Origin: Gammaproteobacteria bacterium
Lineage (GTDB): Bacteria > Pseudomonadota > Gammaproteobacteria > SZUA-229
Direction of reading: 5' to 3'
Assembly (NCBI GenBank): GCA_030148865.1
Contig: JASBSR010000002.1
Location: 1-64,000 of the forward strand
DNA: 64,000 nt
Each line of letters begins with the position of its first letter. Position 1 is the first letter of the stretch. Of this stretch, positions 29,437-37,833 are shown in pieces. Position numbers and translations under genes: made by a program. A model generated the notes under the pieces. The model was not told the DNA's origin. It ran no database searches and saw only the letters and a program-made list of their open reading frames with translations.

Positions 29437-30113
29437 ATTATGCAAACGTTCTGATTGTCGAAGACGATCAAGGGATTCAGGACATGCTGCAGTACGCCCT
29501 GGAATCGGAGGGGTATAAACTCCATCAGGCATATAGTGTTAAGCAAGCGTGGGAGGTTGTCGAAAGCAAGTCGCTCGACATCGTGCTGCTCGACTGGATG
29601 CTGCCGGATAACAGCGGCATAGATCTGTTGCATCGAATTCGCAAGTATCACTCGATGCTGCCAGTGATTATGGTGACTGCACGTGGCGAAGAGGAGGATC
29701 GCGTGCTGGGTCTCGATGTTGGTGCGGATGATTATATGACCAAGCCATTTGCTGTGCGTGAGCTCAAGTCTAGAATACAGGCGGTACTGCGCCGCACGAT
29801 GCCGGATGAACAGCCTTTGCAAATCGCGGGTTTATTTCTCGACCCAGTCAGTCAGCGTGTGAAGGTGGGGGAGACATCACTCGACCTGCCGCCGACAGAG
29901 TTCCGTTTACTGCATTATTTTATGAGCCATCCGGATCGTGTGTTCTCACGTGGCCAGCTTCTCGACCAGGTATGGGGAACTCAGGTATATGTTGAAGAGC
30001 GAACAGTAGATGTACACATCAGACGACTACGCAAGAATCTCGAGTTGTATGATCTGGATAATTTGGTGCAAACCGTTCACGGCAGAGGTTATCGATTCTC
30101 GAGGCTGTCGTGA
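29433..30113 (+). CDS. phoB: Phosphate response regulator PhoB
   Basis: A 226-residue OmpR-family activator. The receiver has EDD at residues 10-12, phospho-Asp D54 (VLLDWMLP) and TKPF near 105. The C-terminal winged helix has the DNA-recognition region EERTVDVHIRRLRKNL. It binds Pho boxes, and candidate boxes are seen before pstC and pstS. Overlaps phoU by 4 bases and phoR by 4 bases. Confidence 0.96.
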   Translation: MNYANVLIVEDDQGIQDMLQYALESEGYKLHQAYSVKQAWEVVESKSLDIVLLDWMLPDNSGIDLLHRIRKYHSMLPVIMVTARGEEEDRVLGLDVGADDYMTKPFAVRELKSRIQAVLRRTMPDEQPLQIAGLFLDPVSQRVKVGETSLDLPPTEFRLLHYFMSHPDRVFSRGQLLDQVWGTQVYVEERTVDVHIRRLRKNLELYDLDNLVQTVHGRGYRFSRLS

Positions 30114-31402
30114 GTAAAGGTCTGCGTCAGGAGCTGTTGCTATTAGCACTGCTGTTATTGTTTGCACTTTTCATTGGCGGCCTAACAGGCTATGTTAGCC
30201 AGTTCTTGCTGGTTTCAATGGCAGGCTACCTGCTATGGAACCTGTATAACATCCAGCGGCTCACTCGTTGGCTAAAATCGCCATCTAAAAACACACCAGA
30301 AACAACGGGTGTCTGGGACGAAATATATTATCAGCTGTATCAGCTGTATCAGCGCCAAAGAAATGCGAGGCGAAAACTCACTTCTATATTATCTCGATTT
30401 CAGGAATCTACGCAGGCATTGCCTTACGCAACAGTTGTTCTGAATGAGTTTTTTGAAATCGACTGGTTTAATTCTGCCGCAAAAAACATGTTCGACTTAC
30501 ATGCCAGTAAAGATGTTGGCCAACGTATCGATAACTTGATACGTCAGCCGAGATTTACCATGTACATAAAATCTCGAGACTATGACACGCCGCTCGAATT
30601 TAGTATGGGAGCGAATAATCTGTTGCTTTCGTTAACAGCCTACGGCAGCGGCCAGTATTTAATGATCGTGCGAGATATTACAGAGCGTACAAAGCTGGAT
30701 GCTATGCGACGTGATTTCATCGCAAATGCGTCGCACGAGCTTAAGACGCCTATTACAGTTATTTCTGGTTTTATTGAGACCATGCGCGAGCAATCAGACG
30801 AAAGTCTCCAGATCCCATTAGAAAAAATTCAGCAGCAAGCTTCACGCATGCAGTTAATTTTGAATGAGCTGTTACAACTGGCAAGACTTGAGTCAGAAAA
30901 TTACATCGATCATCCAGAAGTGGTAGATGTTGAGAATCTACTCGATGAAATCTATCAGGATGCCATCGTGCTGGATAGTGGCAAGCATGATATAGTGTTA
31001 TCGAGTCTGCCACTAACTGTTGATGGCAGCCGGGAAGAGCTGCGTATGGCCTTTTCGAATCTGATTATAAATGCGATTCGTTACACGCCGGAAAATGGCA
31101 AGATAAAAATCTTTGCCACTGCGGATGAAGCGGGAGTCTACGTTGGTGTGGAAGATGAGGGTATCGGCGTCACTTACGAACACATCCCGCGTTTGACGGA
31201 GCGATTTTATCGCGTCGATCCAGGCCGTTCGCGCAATCAGGGTGGTACCGGGCTTGGGCTGGCGATCGTAAAACATGTACTCGATCGTCACCGCGCGCAA
31301 TTAGTGATCCAGAGCAGGCCAGGTAAAGGCAGCCTGTTCCGTTGCCACTTTCCTGTCCCGCAGGCTGTGATTGAGCCACGAGAATCTGTAACACAATTGT
31401 AA
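30110..31402 (+). CDS. phoR: Phosphate sensor kinase PhoR
   Basis: A 430-residue membrane kinase. Two close N-terminal hydrophobic segments (about 10-45) with almost no periplasmic loop, typical of PhoR, then a PAS domain (about 95-190), HisKA with H209 in SHELKTP, and HATPase with NLIINAIRY (N box), DEGIG and GGTGLGLAIV. GTG start at 30110-30112 overlapping the phoB TGA. Pho boxes for pstS overlap its stop codon. Confidence 0.96.
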   Translation: MSKGLRQELLLLALLLLFALFIGGLTGYVSQFLLVSMAGYLLWNLYNIQRLTRWLKSPSKNTPETTGVWDEIYYQLYQLYQRQRNARRKLTSILSRFQESTQALPYATVVLNEFFEIDWFNSAAKNMFDLHASKDVGQRIDNLIRQPRFTMYIKSRDYDTPLEFSMGANNLLLSLTAYGSGQYLMIVRDITERTKLDAMRRDFIANASHELKTPITVISGFIETMREQSDESLQIPLEKIQQQASRMQLILNELLQLARLESENYIDHPEVVDVENLLDEIYQDAIVLDSGKHDIVLSSLPLTVDGSREELRMAFSNLIINAIRYTPENGKIKIFATADEAGVYVGVEDEGIGVTYEHIPRLTERFYRVDPGRSRNQGGTGLGLAIVKHVLDRHRAQLVIQSRPGKGSLFRCHFPVPQAVIEPRESVTQL

Positions 31403-31441
31403 TATCTGAGTCACACCGGCGTCACATGTCCATCACATAAT
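31399..31441 (+). promoter_or_regulatory. Pho-box array and promoter of pstS
   Basis: Four 7-base repeats at an exact 11-base period: GTAATAT (31399), GTCACAC (31410), GTCACAT (31421) and ATCACAT (31432). A CATAAT -10-like hexamer at 31436-31441 begins 8 bases after the third repeat, a PhoB-class layout with no need for a -35. The array overlaps the end of phoR, so pstS can be expressed apart from the upstream operon. Confidence 0.75.
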
Positions 31442-31485
31442 AGCGCCAGTTTTCACCATCTGGTACTCACTGGAGCCACTAAAAC

Positions 31486-32448
31486 ATGAAACATATGAAG
31501 AAATCGTTATCCATGATCGCTGGCATTGTAATGACAATGTCCACTGTCACCTCAGCCTATGCAACAGAAGACCTGCCGGACTACAAACCCGCAAGTGGTG
31601 TCTCAGGCAATTTATCCAGCGTTGGTTCTGATACGCTGGCCAACCTGATGACGCTGTGGGCAGAGGCGTTCAAACGTGCTTATCCTAACGTAAATATTCA
31701 AATTCAGGCGGCGGGTTCTTCGACAGCGCCACCGGCCTTAACTGAAGCAACCTCGAACATCGGGCCTATGAGCCGACAGATGAAAGCCAAGGAAATCGCT
31801 GCATTTGAAGATCGTTATGGCTACAAACCAACTGCGATTCCAGTTGCGATTGATGCACTTGCTGTATATGTAAATAAAGACAATCCGGTTAAGGGCATGG
31901 ATATCAAACAGGTTGACGCTGTTTTTTCGTCTACCCGTAAGTGTGGTGGCAAAGCGGATATTTCCAGCTGGGGTGAGCTAGGTCTGGGCGGGGCATGGAC
32001 AAGCCGCGATATCCAGATTTATGGCCGTAACTCAGTTTCTGGTACCTATGGCTATTTCAAGAAAAAAGCACTGTGTAAGGGCGACTATAAAAACAGTGTG
32101 AATGAGCAACCAGGTTCTGCGTCTGTTGTGCAGGCAGTCAGCGCCTCGCTGAATGGTATTGGTTACTCTGGTATCGGTTATAAAACCTCGGGTGTACGCG
32201 CAGTACCCTTGAGCAAGAAAGGTACTGACTATATCGAGGCTACCCCAGATAATGCAGTCACCGGCAAGTATCCGCTGTCACGTTTCCTGTATATATATGT
32301 CAACAAGCACCCTAATAAGTCTTTGCCTCCACTGGAAAAAGAGTTTATGAAACTGGTGCTGTCCAAGCAGGGTCAGAAAATAGTGGTTAAAGATGGTTAT
32401 ATTCCACTGCCGATTAAGGTTATTGATAAATATATATCACAGCTATAA
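31486..32448 (+). CDS. pstS: Periplasmic phosphate-binding protein PstS
   Basis: A 320-residue exported protein. The signal peptide (about residues 1-27) ends near AYA. Phosphate-contact segments are [10 protein letters not shown] near 45-54 and [10 protein letters not shown] near 79-88, plus [17 protein letters not shown] near 182-198. It captures phosphate for PstCAB. Unlike E. coli, the gene is last in the cluster and has its own Pho-box promoter and terminator. ATG at 31486 or 31495. Confidence 0.95.
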   Translation: MKHMKKSLSMIAGIVMTMSTVTSAYATEDLPDYKPASGVSGNLSSVGSDTLANLMTLWAEAFKRAYPNVNIQIQAAGSSTAPPALTEATSNIGPMSRQMKAKEIAAFEDRYGYKPTAIPVAIDALAVYVNKDNPVKGMDIKQVDAVFSSTRKCGGKADISSWGELGLGGAWTSRDIQIYGRNSVSGTYGYFKKKALCKGDYKNSVNEQPGSASVVQAVSASLNGIGYSGIGYKTSGVRAVPLSKKGTDYIEATPDNAVTGKYPLSRFLYIYVNKHPNKSLPPLEKEFMKLVLSKQGQKIVVKDGYIPLPIKVIDKYISQL

Positions 32449-32464
32449 GCTTTAACTGTAAAAC

Positions 32465-32502
32465 AAGCTCCGCTTCATTCATCAATGAGCCGGAGCTTTT
32501 TT
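32465..32502 (+). terminator. pstS terminator
   Basis: AAGCTCCG and CGGAGCTT arms with a loop of about 18 bases and a T-run, 17 bases after the pstS stop. Confidence 0.85.
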
Positions 32503-32504
32503 AG

Positions 32505-32535
32505 AAAAAATGCCGGATTACCCCGGCATTTTTTT
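32505..32535 (-). terminator. Terminator of the HAD phosphatase gene
   Basis: AAAAAATGCCGG and CCGGCATTTTTTT with a short loop. It can work on both strands and sits 13 bases after the minus-strand stop. Confidence 0.85.
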
Positions 32536-32547
32536 GCGTTCAATAAG

Positions 32548-33327
32548 CTAGTTCGTATGTGCGCGCCACCAGCTGGGAAGATCAGCGATTGAAGTCAGAA
32601 CTGCATCCGGCACTACATCAAGCTGCAAATCAGCATTGGTGAATTTTCCGGTGCGCACCAGTAGCGCTGTCAGGCCCACCGCCTGTGCGGCCTTGATATC
32701 GCCATGGATATCATCGCCGATCATATAAATATGATCGTGCTGACCGAGCCGGTCGATCGCGGCCTGATAAAAACCTGCAGCAGGTTTACCTGTCACCACG
32801 GCTGCTCTGCCGGTGGCATATTCAAGAGCTTTGACAAACGGGCCAGCATCGAGCTGCAAGCCAGCTGAGCTACGCCAGTAGCGTGTCATACCGAGTGCTA
32901 CCAATATTGCCTGTGGGTTCTGCATCAGTAGATTAAAGCAGGAATTCAGCCTGGTGAAGTTCCACTGCTCGGCGAGGTCACCAACGACGACAGCATCGAT
33001 TTCGGCAGAGTCATGTTCGCTAATATCAAATGCCGAGAACTCATCGCAGGTAGCCGTTGGCACAAACAGGGCCAGGCGACGACGATTTTGCGCTAATAAT
33101 AATTGACTGGCAGCGAGCGGTGGGGTCAAAAAATTATTTTCCTGCGTGTCGATGCCAAACCTGGCGAGTTTGGCGACCAGGGCAGAGCGCGGTCTGGAGG
33201 TGGTGTTGGTGAGAAAGAGGTGCGGTATCTGTTTTTCACTAAGCCAGTCGACGACTTCGGCGGCACCACGAATGGCGGAGTCACCCTGATAAAGCACACC
33301 ATCAAGATCACATAATATAGCTGGCAT
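32548..33327 (-). CDS. HAD-superfamily IIA (NagD/LHPP-like) phosphatase
   Basis: A 259-residue hydrolase. Motif I is DLDGVLY with the nucleophile D8 and acid/base D10, motif II LTNTTS near 39-44, the lysine of motif III TGKPAAG near 194-200, and motif IV IGDDIHGDI near 217-225. Cap type IIA. It dephosphorylates small phosphometabolites; related LHPP acts on phospholysine or pyrophosphate. Substrate unknown. Last of a minus-strand run after the M48 peptidase (60 bases apart). Confidence 0.88.
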   Translation of the reverse strand: MPAILCDLDGVLYQGDSAIRGAAEVVDWLSEKQIPHLFLTNTTSRPRSALVAKLARFGIDTQENNFLTPPLAASQLLLAQNRRRLALFVPTATCDEFSAFDISEHDSAEIDAVVVGDLAEQWNFTRLNSCFNLLMQNPQAILVALGMTRYWRSSAGLQLDAGPFVKALEYATGRAAVVTGKPAAGFYQAAIDRLGQHDHIYMIGDDIHGDIKAAQAVGLTALLVRTGKFTNADLQLDVVPDAVLTSIADLPSWWRAHTN

Positions 33328-33387
33328 GACAGACCCTGCGATTAGTTTAGCGCTAAATGATGATACAGGGAATCATTTAATCGGTGA

Positions 33388-34182
33388 TCATAATGTGCAG
33401 TGGGGCGCTTTTCCCGATTGTATTGCCAGCTGATACAGCTTTTGCGCTGCCGGCATATGCGCCATTAAATCTCTAATCCGGGTGTCGCTGGAAGGGTGGG
33501 TCGAGAGAAACTCCGGGCCATTGCTGCCGGCGCGAGCCATATTTTGCCAGAGCTGAATACTTTGCTGTGGGTTAAAGCCCGAACGCGCCATCAGGTCGAG
33601 CCCGATCCGATCTGCTTCGGATTCATGTGAACGACTGAATGGCATCAGCACGCCGTATTGTAGCCCCAGACCTAAACCGGCCAGCACCAGTTGCTGACTG
33701 GACTGGCTATTGGTGCTGAGCAGTGCCGCCGCGATTGACAGCCCGGCATTCGCTGCCAGCTGGTTAGACACGCGTTCGTTGCCGTGGTGAGCGATGACGT
33801 GTGCGAGCTCGTGGCCGATGACTGCTGCCAACTGATCCTGATTTTTAGCGTATTTCAATAGTCCCTGATAGACGCCGATTTTACGCCCCGGCAGGGCAAA
33901 GGCATTGGCCTGATTGTCGGCAAATACCTGGATTTCCCAGGACGCGGGCGTATTGTCCTGCTGCAATTGCGGGATAATATAATCTGCAATGCAAACCACA
34001 TAAGCGCGTAGTTTAGGATTATCAGTAAGCGGTGTGGATTTTTTAAGCGCAGCAAAACTTTGTTCACCCATGGTATCAAGCTGGGTTTCTGGGACTAGCT
34101 GTAGCTGGCGTCGACCCACCGGGCTGGTGGTGCAGGCGGGGAGCAGGGCGAGCAGCAAGCTGTAAATCACAATCTGGCGCAT
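33388..34182 (-). CDS. M48-family zinc metallopeptidase lipoprotein
   Basis: A 264-residue lipoprotein with lipobox LLPAC (C17), then an M48 domain with HELAHVIAHH (zinc ligands H124 and H128) and the third ligand in SRSHESEADRIG near 183-194. Resembles LoiP/BepA-type outer-membrane quality-control peptidases without their TPR domain. It would act in the periplasm on misassembled outer-membrane proteins. Lies between the MscS channel gene (58 bases upstream) and the HAD gene. Confidence 0.92.
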   Translation of the reverse strand: MRQIVIYSLLLALLPACTTSPVGRRQLQLVPETQLDTMGEQSFAALKKSTPLTDNPKLRAYVVCIADYIIPQLQQDNTPASWEIQVFADNQANAFALPGRKIGVYQGLLKYAKNQDQLAAVIGHELAHVIAHHGNERVSNQLAANAGLSIAAALLSTNSQSSQQLVLAGLGLGLQYGVLMPFSRSHESEADRIGLDLMARSGFNPQQSIQLWQNMARAGSNGPEFLSTHPSSDTRIRDLMAHMPAAQKLYQLAIQSGKAPHCTL

Positions 34183-34240
34183 ATCAATTCAGTGTCTGGG
34201 AGGATAATGAAAATCGCCATGGACTATTGTCATTGCTAAT

Positions 34241-35557
34241 TTACAGTGAGCCAGGTTCGGTGGTTGGTGGTTCGACAATATGAACATCACGCTGGGGATA
34301 AGGTATTGAGATCTGGTTTTCCTTAAATTGTTTCCAGATCGCCAGATTTATATCTGACTGTACGCTGCCTACACCTGCTTCCGGGTCGCGTACCCAGACG
34401 CGCAGTTCCAGGTTAATGCCATTATCACCAAAGGCCATCAGGCGTGTCACCGCTGCCGGATCGCTCAGTACCCGCGGATGTGCATTGCCAGCATCCAGCA
34501 TTAATTTCATAGCCTGTTCCACGTCGCTGTTATAACTCACCTGTATTGGAAGTTTTAGTCGGACATTGCGATCCGAATAGCTCCAGTTGGTGACTTCGGT
34601 CGTGATCAGGTTCTCATTCGGGATCAAAGTTTCGACGCCATCGCGATCACGGACCACGACATAACGTGCATGCAGGGCCTGTACCCAGCCAAAACGTTCG
34701 CCGATACTGATGACATCACCGGGCCTGATAGAGCGATCAAATAAAAGTATGAAACCGCTGATGAAATTGCTGAAGATTTTTTGTAAACCAAAGCCAATGC
34801 CGACACCGATGGCACCACTGAATACAGCAAAGGTTGTTAAATCGATACCAACGCTTTTTAGCGCCAGTAAAAAAGCGATAGTGTAGAGCAGGAACTTACT
34901 GACTTTGGTCAGGCCCACGCGCATGCTCGGGCTCATATACAAAGACTTGCGGGTGCGCGATTCGATGAAACGCGTAACCGAGCTGGCAACCAGCATAAAA
35001 ATGATGACGGCGATAAAAAGTTTAAACATCGACAGTAGAGTAAACCTGCGTCCACCCATGTCGAGCCCGACAGAATCCATTGCGCTCAACGCGTCTGGTA
35101 ACCAGCCGACAAGGTGTAGCGCGACTACGCCCCACACCATAAAACTTAAGACACCCTCCCAGGCGCGTAATGCAGGACTGCGGGGCACACTTTTGCGGAT
35201 GGTATACACCGCGATACGAATACCCGCCAGCGATAGCAGCAAAGGTGTAAATACATCAAGAATCGATACGTTGATGGCAAAGCGTTCGAGTATGAAACGC
35301 GAGATAATGACATACAGCAGCATGCTGAGCGCGAAGGCGGCGCGGTCAGTTGCGCGTAAAAAAAAGCGTGCCAGTCCGCGTTTTTCGAAGTTCCCTAACA
35401 GCTGGCTGATAAACTGTTGCCAGCGGGTATGTGTTAACCAGGCGAGTGCCCCACAGGCGAGTACTGTTCCAAGCTGAAGACCGCCAGAGATTGTGGAAAA
35501 CTCGGTCACCCAGACGCGTAGTTGATTGATCAGCTCGTTGAATAATCCCATGTTCAC
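34241..35557 (-). CDS. MscS-family mechanosensitive channel
   Basis: A 438-residue channel with five or so N-terminal membrane segments and the conserved pore helix GVGIGFGLQKIFSNFISGF near residues 245-263. The beta domain follows (SIRPGDVISIGERFGWVQ), then the alpha/beta C-terminal vestibule. It opens on membrane tension to release solutes after osmotic downshock. It is larger than E. coli MscS (286 residues) because of extra N-terminal helices. Start ATG 35557; a second ATG is two codons in. Confidence 0.92.
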   Translation of the reverse strand: MNMGLFNELINQLRVWVTEFSTISGGLQLGTVLACGALAWLTHTRWQQFISQLLGNFEKRGLARFFLRATDRAAFALSMLLYVIISRFILERFAINVSILDVFTPLLLSLAGIRIAVYTIRKSVPRSPALRAWEGVLSFMVWGVVALHLVGWLPDALSAMDSVGLDMGGRRFTLLSMFKLFIAVIIFMLVASSVTRFIESRTRKSLYMSPSMRVGLTKVSKFLLYTIAFLLALKSVGIDLTTFAVFSGAIGVGIGFGLQKIFSNFISGFILLFDRSIRPGDVISIGERFGWVQALHARYVVVRDRDGVETLIPNENLITTEVTNWSYSDRNVRLKLPIQVSYNSDVEQAMKLMLDAGNAHPRVLSDPAAVTRLMAFGDNGINLELRVWVRDPEAGVGSVQSDINLAIWKQFKENQISIPYPQRDVHIVEPPTTEPGSL

Positions 35558-35754
35558 CTGCCAGAAAAATGTACTGGTATTATCGCGAGTTTTAGCGCAA
35601 TCGACAAACCGTCTGTAAAATTTTGCAAGTATCTGTGCTCGCGCCGGACTAAGCTAATTAATCTTAGCTAATCAGTCGTTTAGCTTGCGAAAATGTCGGG
35701 ATGTGGTTAATTTAACTGTGAACACATCTGGCCTCAATCAATAATTGACAGTAT

Positions 35755-36372
35755 ATGACTCAGTTGAAGGATATTATCCAGCATCAGGCGGCTCTGCACG
35801 CATGTCGACTTTGCCCGAGTATGGCGCCACCCGTTATTACCTGTGCGCCGATAAAATCAAAAATATTACTCATCGGCCAGGCGCCGGGGGTGAAAGAACC
35901 GGAGCTAGGAAGGCCGTTTGCCTGGACGGCGGGTAAAACTTTGTTTAAGTGGTTCGCTTCGATTGGTATCGAAGAGCCACAGTTTCGTCAGCAGGTCTAT
36001 ATGACCGCAGTATGTCGCTGTTTCCCGGGGAAAAATCCAAAAGGTGGTGATCGTGTACCAGATGCCGAGGAGATTGCGAACTGTTCACGCTGGTTGAACG
36101 CAGAGCTCACACTGCAGCAGCCTGAGCTGGTATTGCTGGTGGGCAAGTTGGCAATTCTGCAATATATGCCAGTCAATAAGCTTACGGAAGTGATTGGTAA
36201 ACGCTTTCGCATGACGCTCAATAATGTGGCAGTCGATGTTATTCCTTTGCCGCATCCGTCGGGGGCCTCTACCTGGCATCGCATGTCGCCGGGCAAGGAG
36301 TTATTACTGGACGCACTGGCACTTATTAAACAACACTCGCAATGGCAGGCGCTACTAAAAGATCATCTTTAG
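35755..36372 (+). CDS. Uracil-DNA glycosylase family protein (iron-sulfur type)
   Basis: A 205-residue protein of the family 4/5-like group. N-terminal cysteines C17, C20 and C30 with later cysteines (AVCRCFPG) suggest a 4Fe-4S site. The active-site motif GQAPGVKEPELGRPF near 41-55, the MTAVCRC strand and the C-terminal PLPHPSG motif near 184-190 are present. It would remove uracil or deaminated bases from DNA. Divergent from the MscS gene and convergent with nhaD (5 bases). Confidence 0.9.
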   Translation: MTQLKDIIQHQAALHACRLCPSMAPPVITCAPIKSKILLIGQAPGVKEPELGRPFAWTAGKTLFKWFASIGIEEPQFRQQVYMTAVCRCFPGKNPKGGDRVPDAEEIANCSRWLNAELTLQQPELVLLVGKLAILQYMPVNKLTEVIGKRFRMTLNNVAVDVIPLPHPSGASTWHRMSPGKELLLDALALIKQHSQWQALLKDHL

Positions 36373-36377
36373 ACAGT

Positions 36378-37820
36378 TTAGTGGAACAGATTATTGTTGA
36401 GCCACATGTGTACAGCAATACTCGCGATATAACCTAGTGCAATCACCGGTGTCCAGCGCAAATGGCTAAAAAAAGTATATTTGCCGTGCGCCTGCCCCAT
36501 GAGCGCTACGCCAGCGGCGGAACCAATCGACAATAAACTACCACCGACGCCAGCGGTGAGCGTGACCAGTAACCACTGACCGACTGGCATATCCGGGTTC
36601 ATGGTTAATACCGCGAACATCACCGGAATATTGTCAATAACAGATGATAACAAACCGACGCTGATATTAGCGGTGGTGGCACCCCATTGTAGATACATCA
36701 CATTCGACGCCAGCTCAAGATAGCCAATGTAACCCAGGCCGCCAACACACATAACCACTCCGTAGAAAAATAACAGAGTATCCCATTCGGCGCGCGCGAT
36801 TTTGTTGAAAACATCAAAAGGCACGACATCTCCAAGTTTGCCAGAATTTTGTTCGGCTTCCGGTGACTTTGCCAGCTTTGTTTTGGTTCTGTGTTTGAGT
36901 ATGAAGCCAAATACCTGCAGGTAGCCCAGCCCTGTCAGCATGCCCATGACTGGCGGCAGTGTCAGAAAATTATGAAACGAGACTGCAGTGACAATGGTGA
37001 GCAGAAAAAGAACAATAATGGTAATTGCCCCAGCGCGCATAGCAACATCGTCCTGATTTGATGAAGGCCGTGTATCAGGAATTGCGAACTGCATTATCAG
37101 CGCTGGTACCATGAAGTTAGCCAGAGATGGCAGAAACAGGACAAAGAAGGTACCAAAGCTCACCATACCTTTTTGCCAGACCATAAGGGTGGTGATGTCA
37201 CCGAAGGGGCTGAATGCGCCGCCAGCATTGGCACCGACAACAATATTGATGCAGGCAAGTGAAACAAAGCGCGTATTGTCGCCGCCCACTGCCATGACCA
37301 CGGCAGCCATCAACAAGGCGGTGGTCATGTTGTCCGCCACTGGTGAAATAAAAAACGCCAGGATACCGGTCATCCAGAATAAGGTTCGAAAACCATAACC
37401 TTTACGCACCAGCCATGCGCGCAAGGCATTGAAAACCTGGCGTTCTTCCATGGCGTTGATATAAGTCATCGCGACCAGCAAAAACAACATGAGCTCGGCA
37501 TATTCGAGTAGATTATGCCGGGCGGCAGCTTCAGCGACCTCGCCGAGGCCATGCTGGGTGGAAACATACGCCACCATTGCCCAGATAATACCGGCAGCAA
37601 TAATGACAGGTTTGGATTTGCGCAGGTGAGTGAACTCTTCAGCAGTCACCAGTAAATACGCCAGAGTAAATACCGCGACAGCGGCATATCCAACCGGGTG
37701 TGAAGTAAGACTTAGTGCCTGTGTTTTGACGGTTGTTGAAGCAAACACCAGGGAAGGAAAAAGAATACTGGCGCTGAGTGCGATAAATCGCATTATGTAA
37801 TACATCATGGGTTGTGCCAC
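36378..37820 (-). CDS. nhaD: NhaD-type sodium/proton antiporter
   Basis: A 480-residue ion-transporter-superfamily protein with about 12-13 membrane segments. Typical stretches are LLVTAEEFTHLRKSKPVI, SPVADNMTTALLMAAVVM near 158-175 and GANAGGAFSPFGDITTLMVW near 197-216. It exchanges Na+ or Li+ for H+, which suits a marine or haloalkaline habitat. The SLC13 permease gene ends 13 bases upstream, so they are probably co-transcribed. Confidence 0.9.
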   Translation of the reverse strand: MAQPMMYYIMRFIALSASILFPSLVFASTTVKTQALSLTSHPVGYAAVAVFTLAYLLVTAEEFTHLRKSKPVIIAAGIIWAMVAYVSTQHGLGEVAEAAARHNLLEYAELMLFLLVAMTYINAMEERQVFNALRAWLVRKGYGFRTLFWMTGILAFFISPVADNMTTALLMAAVVMAVGGDNTRFVSLACINIVVGANAGGAFSPFGDITTLMVWQKGMVSFGTFFVLFLPSLANFMVPALIMQFAIPDTRPSSNQDDVAMRAGAITIIVLFLLTIVTAVSFHNFLTLPPVMGMLTGLGYLQVFGFILKHRTKTKLAKSPEAEQNSGKLGDVVPFDVFNKIARAEWDTLLFFYGVVMCVGGLGYIGYLELASNVMYLQWGATTANISVGLLSSVIDNIPVMFAVLTMNPDMPVGQWLLVTLTAGVGGSLLSIGSAAGVALMGQAHGKYTFFSHLRWTPVIALGYIASIAVHMWLNNNLFH

Positions 37821-37833
37821 TGTGCTCCGAGGG

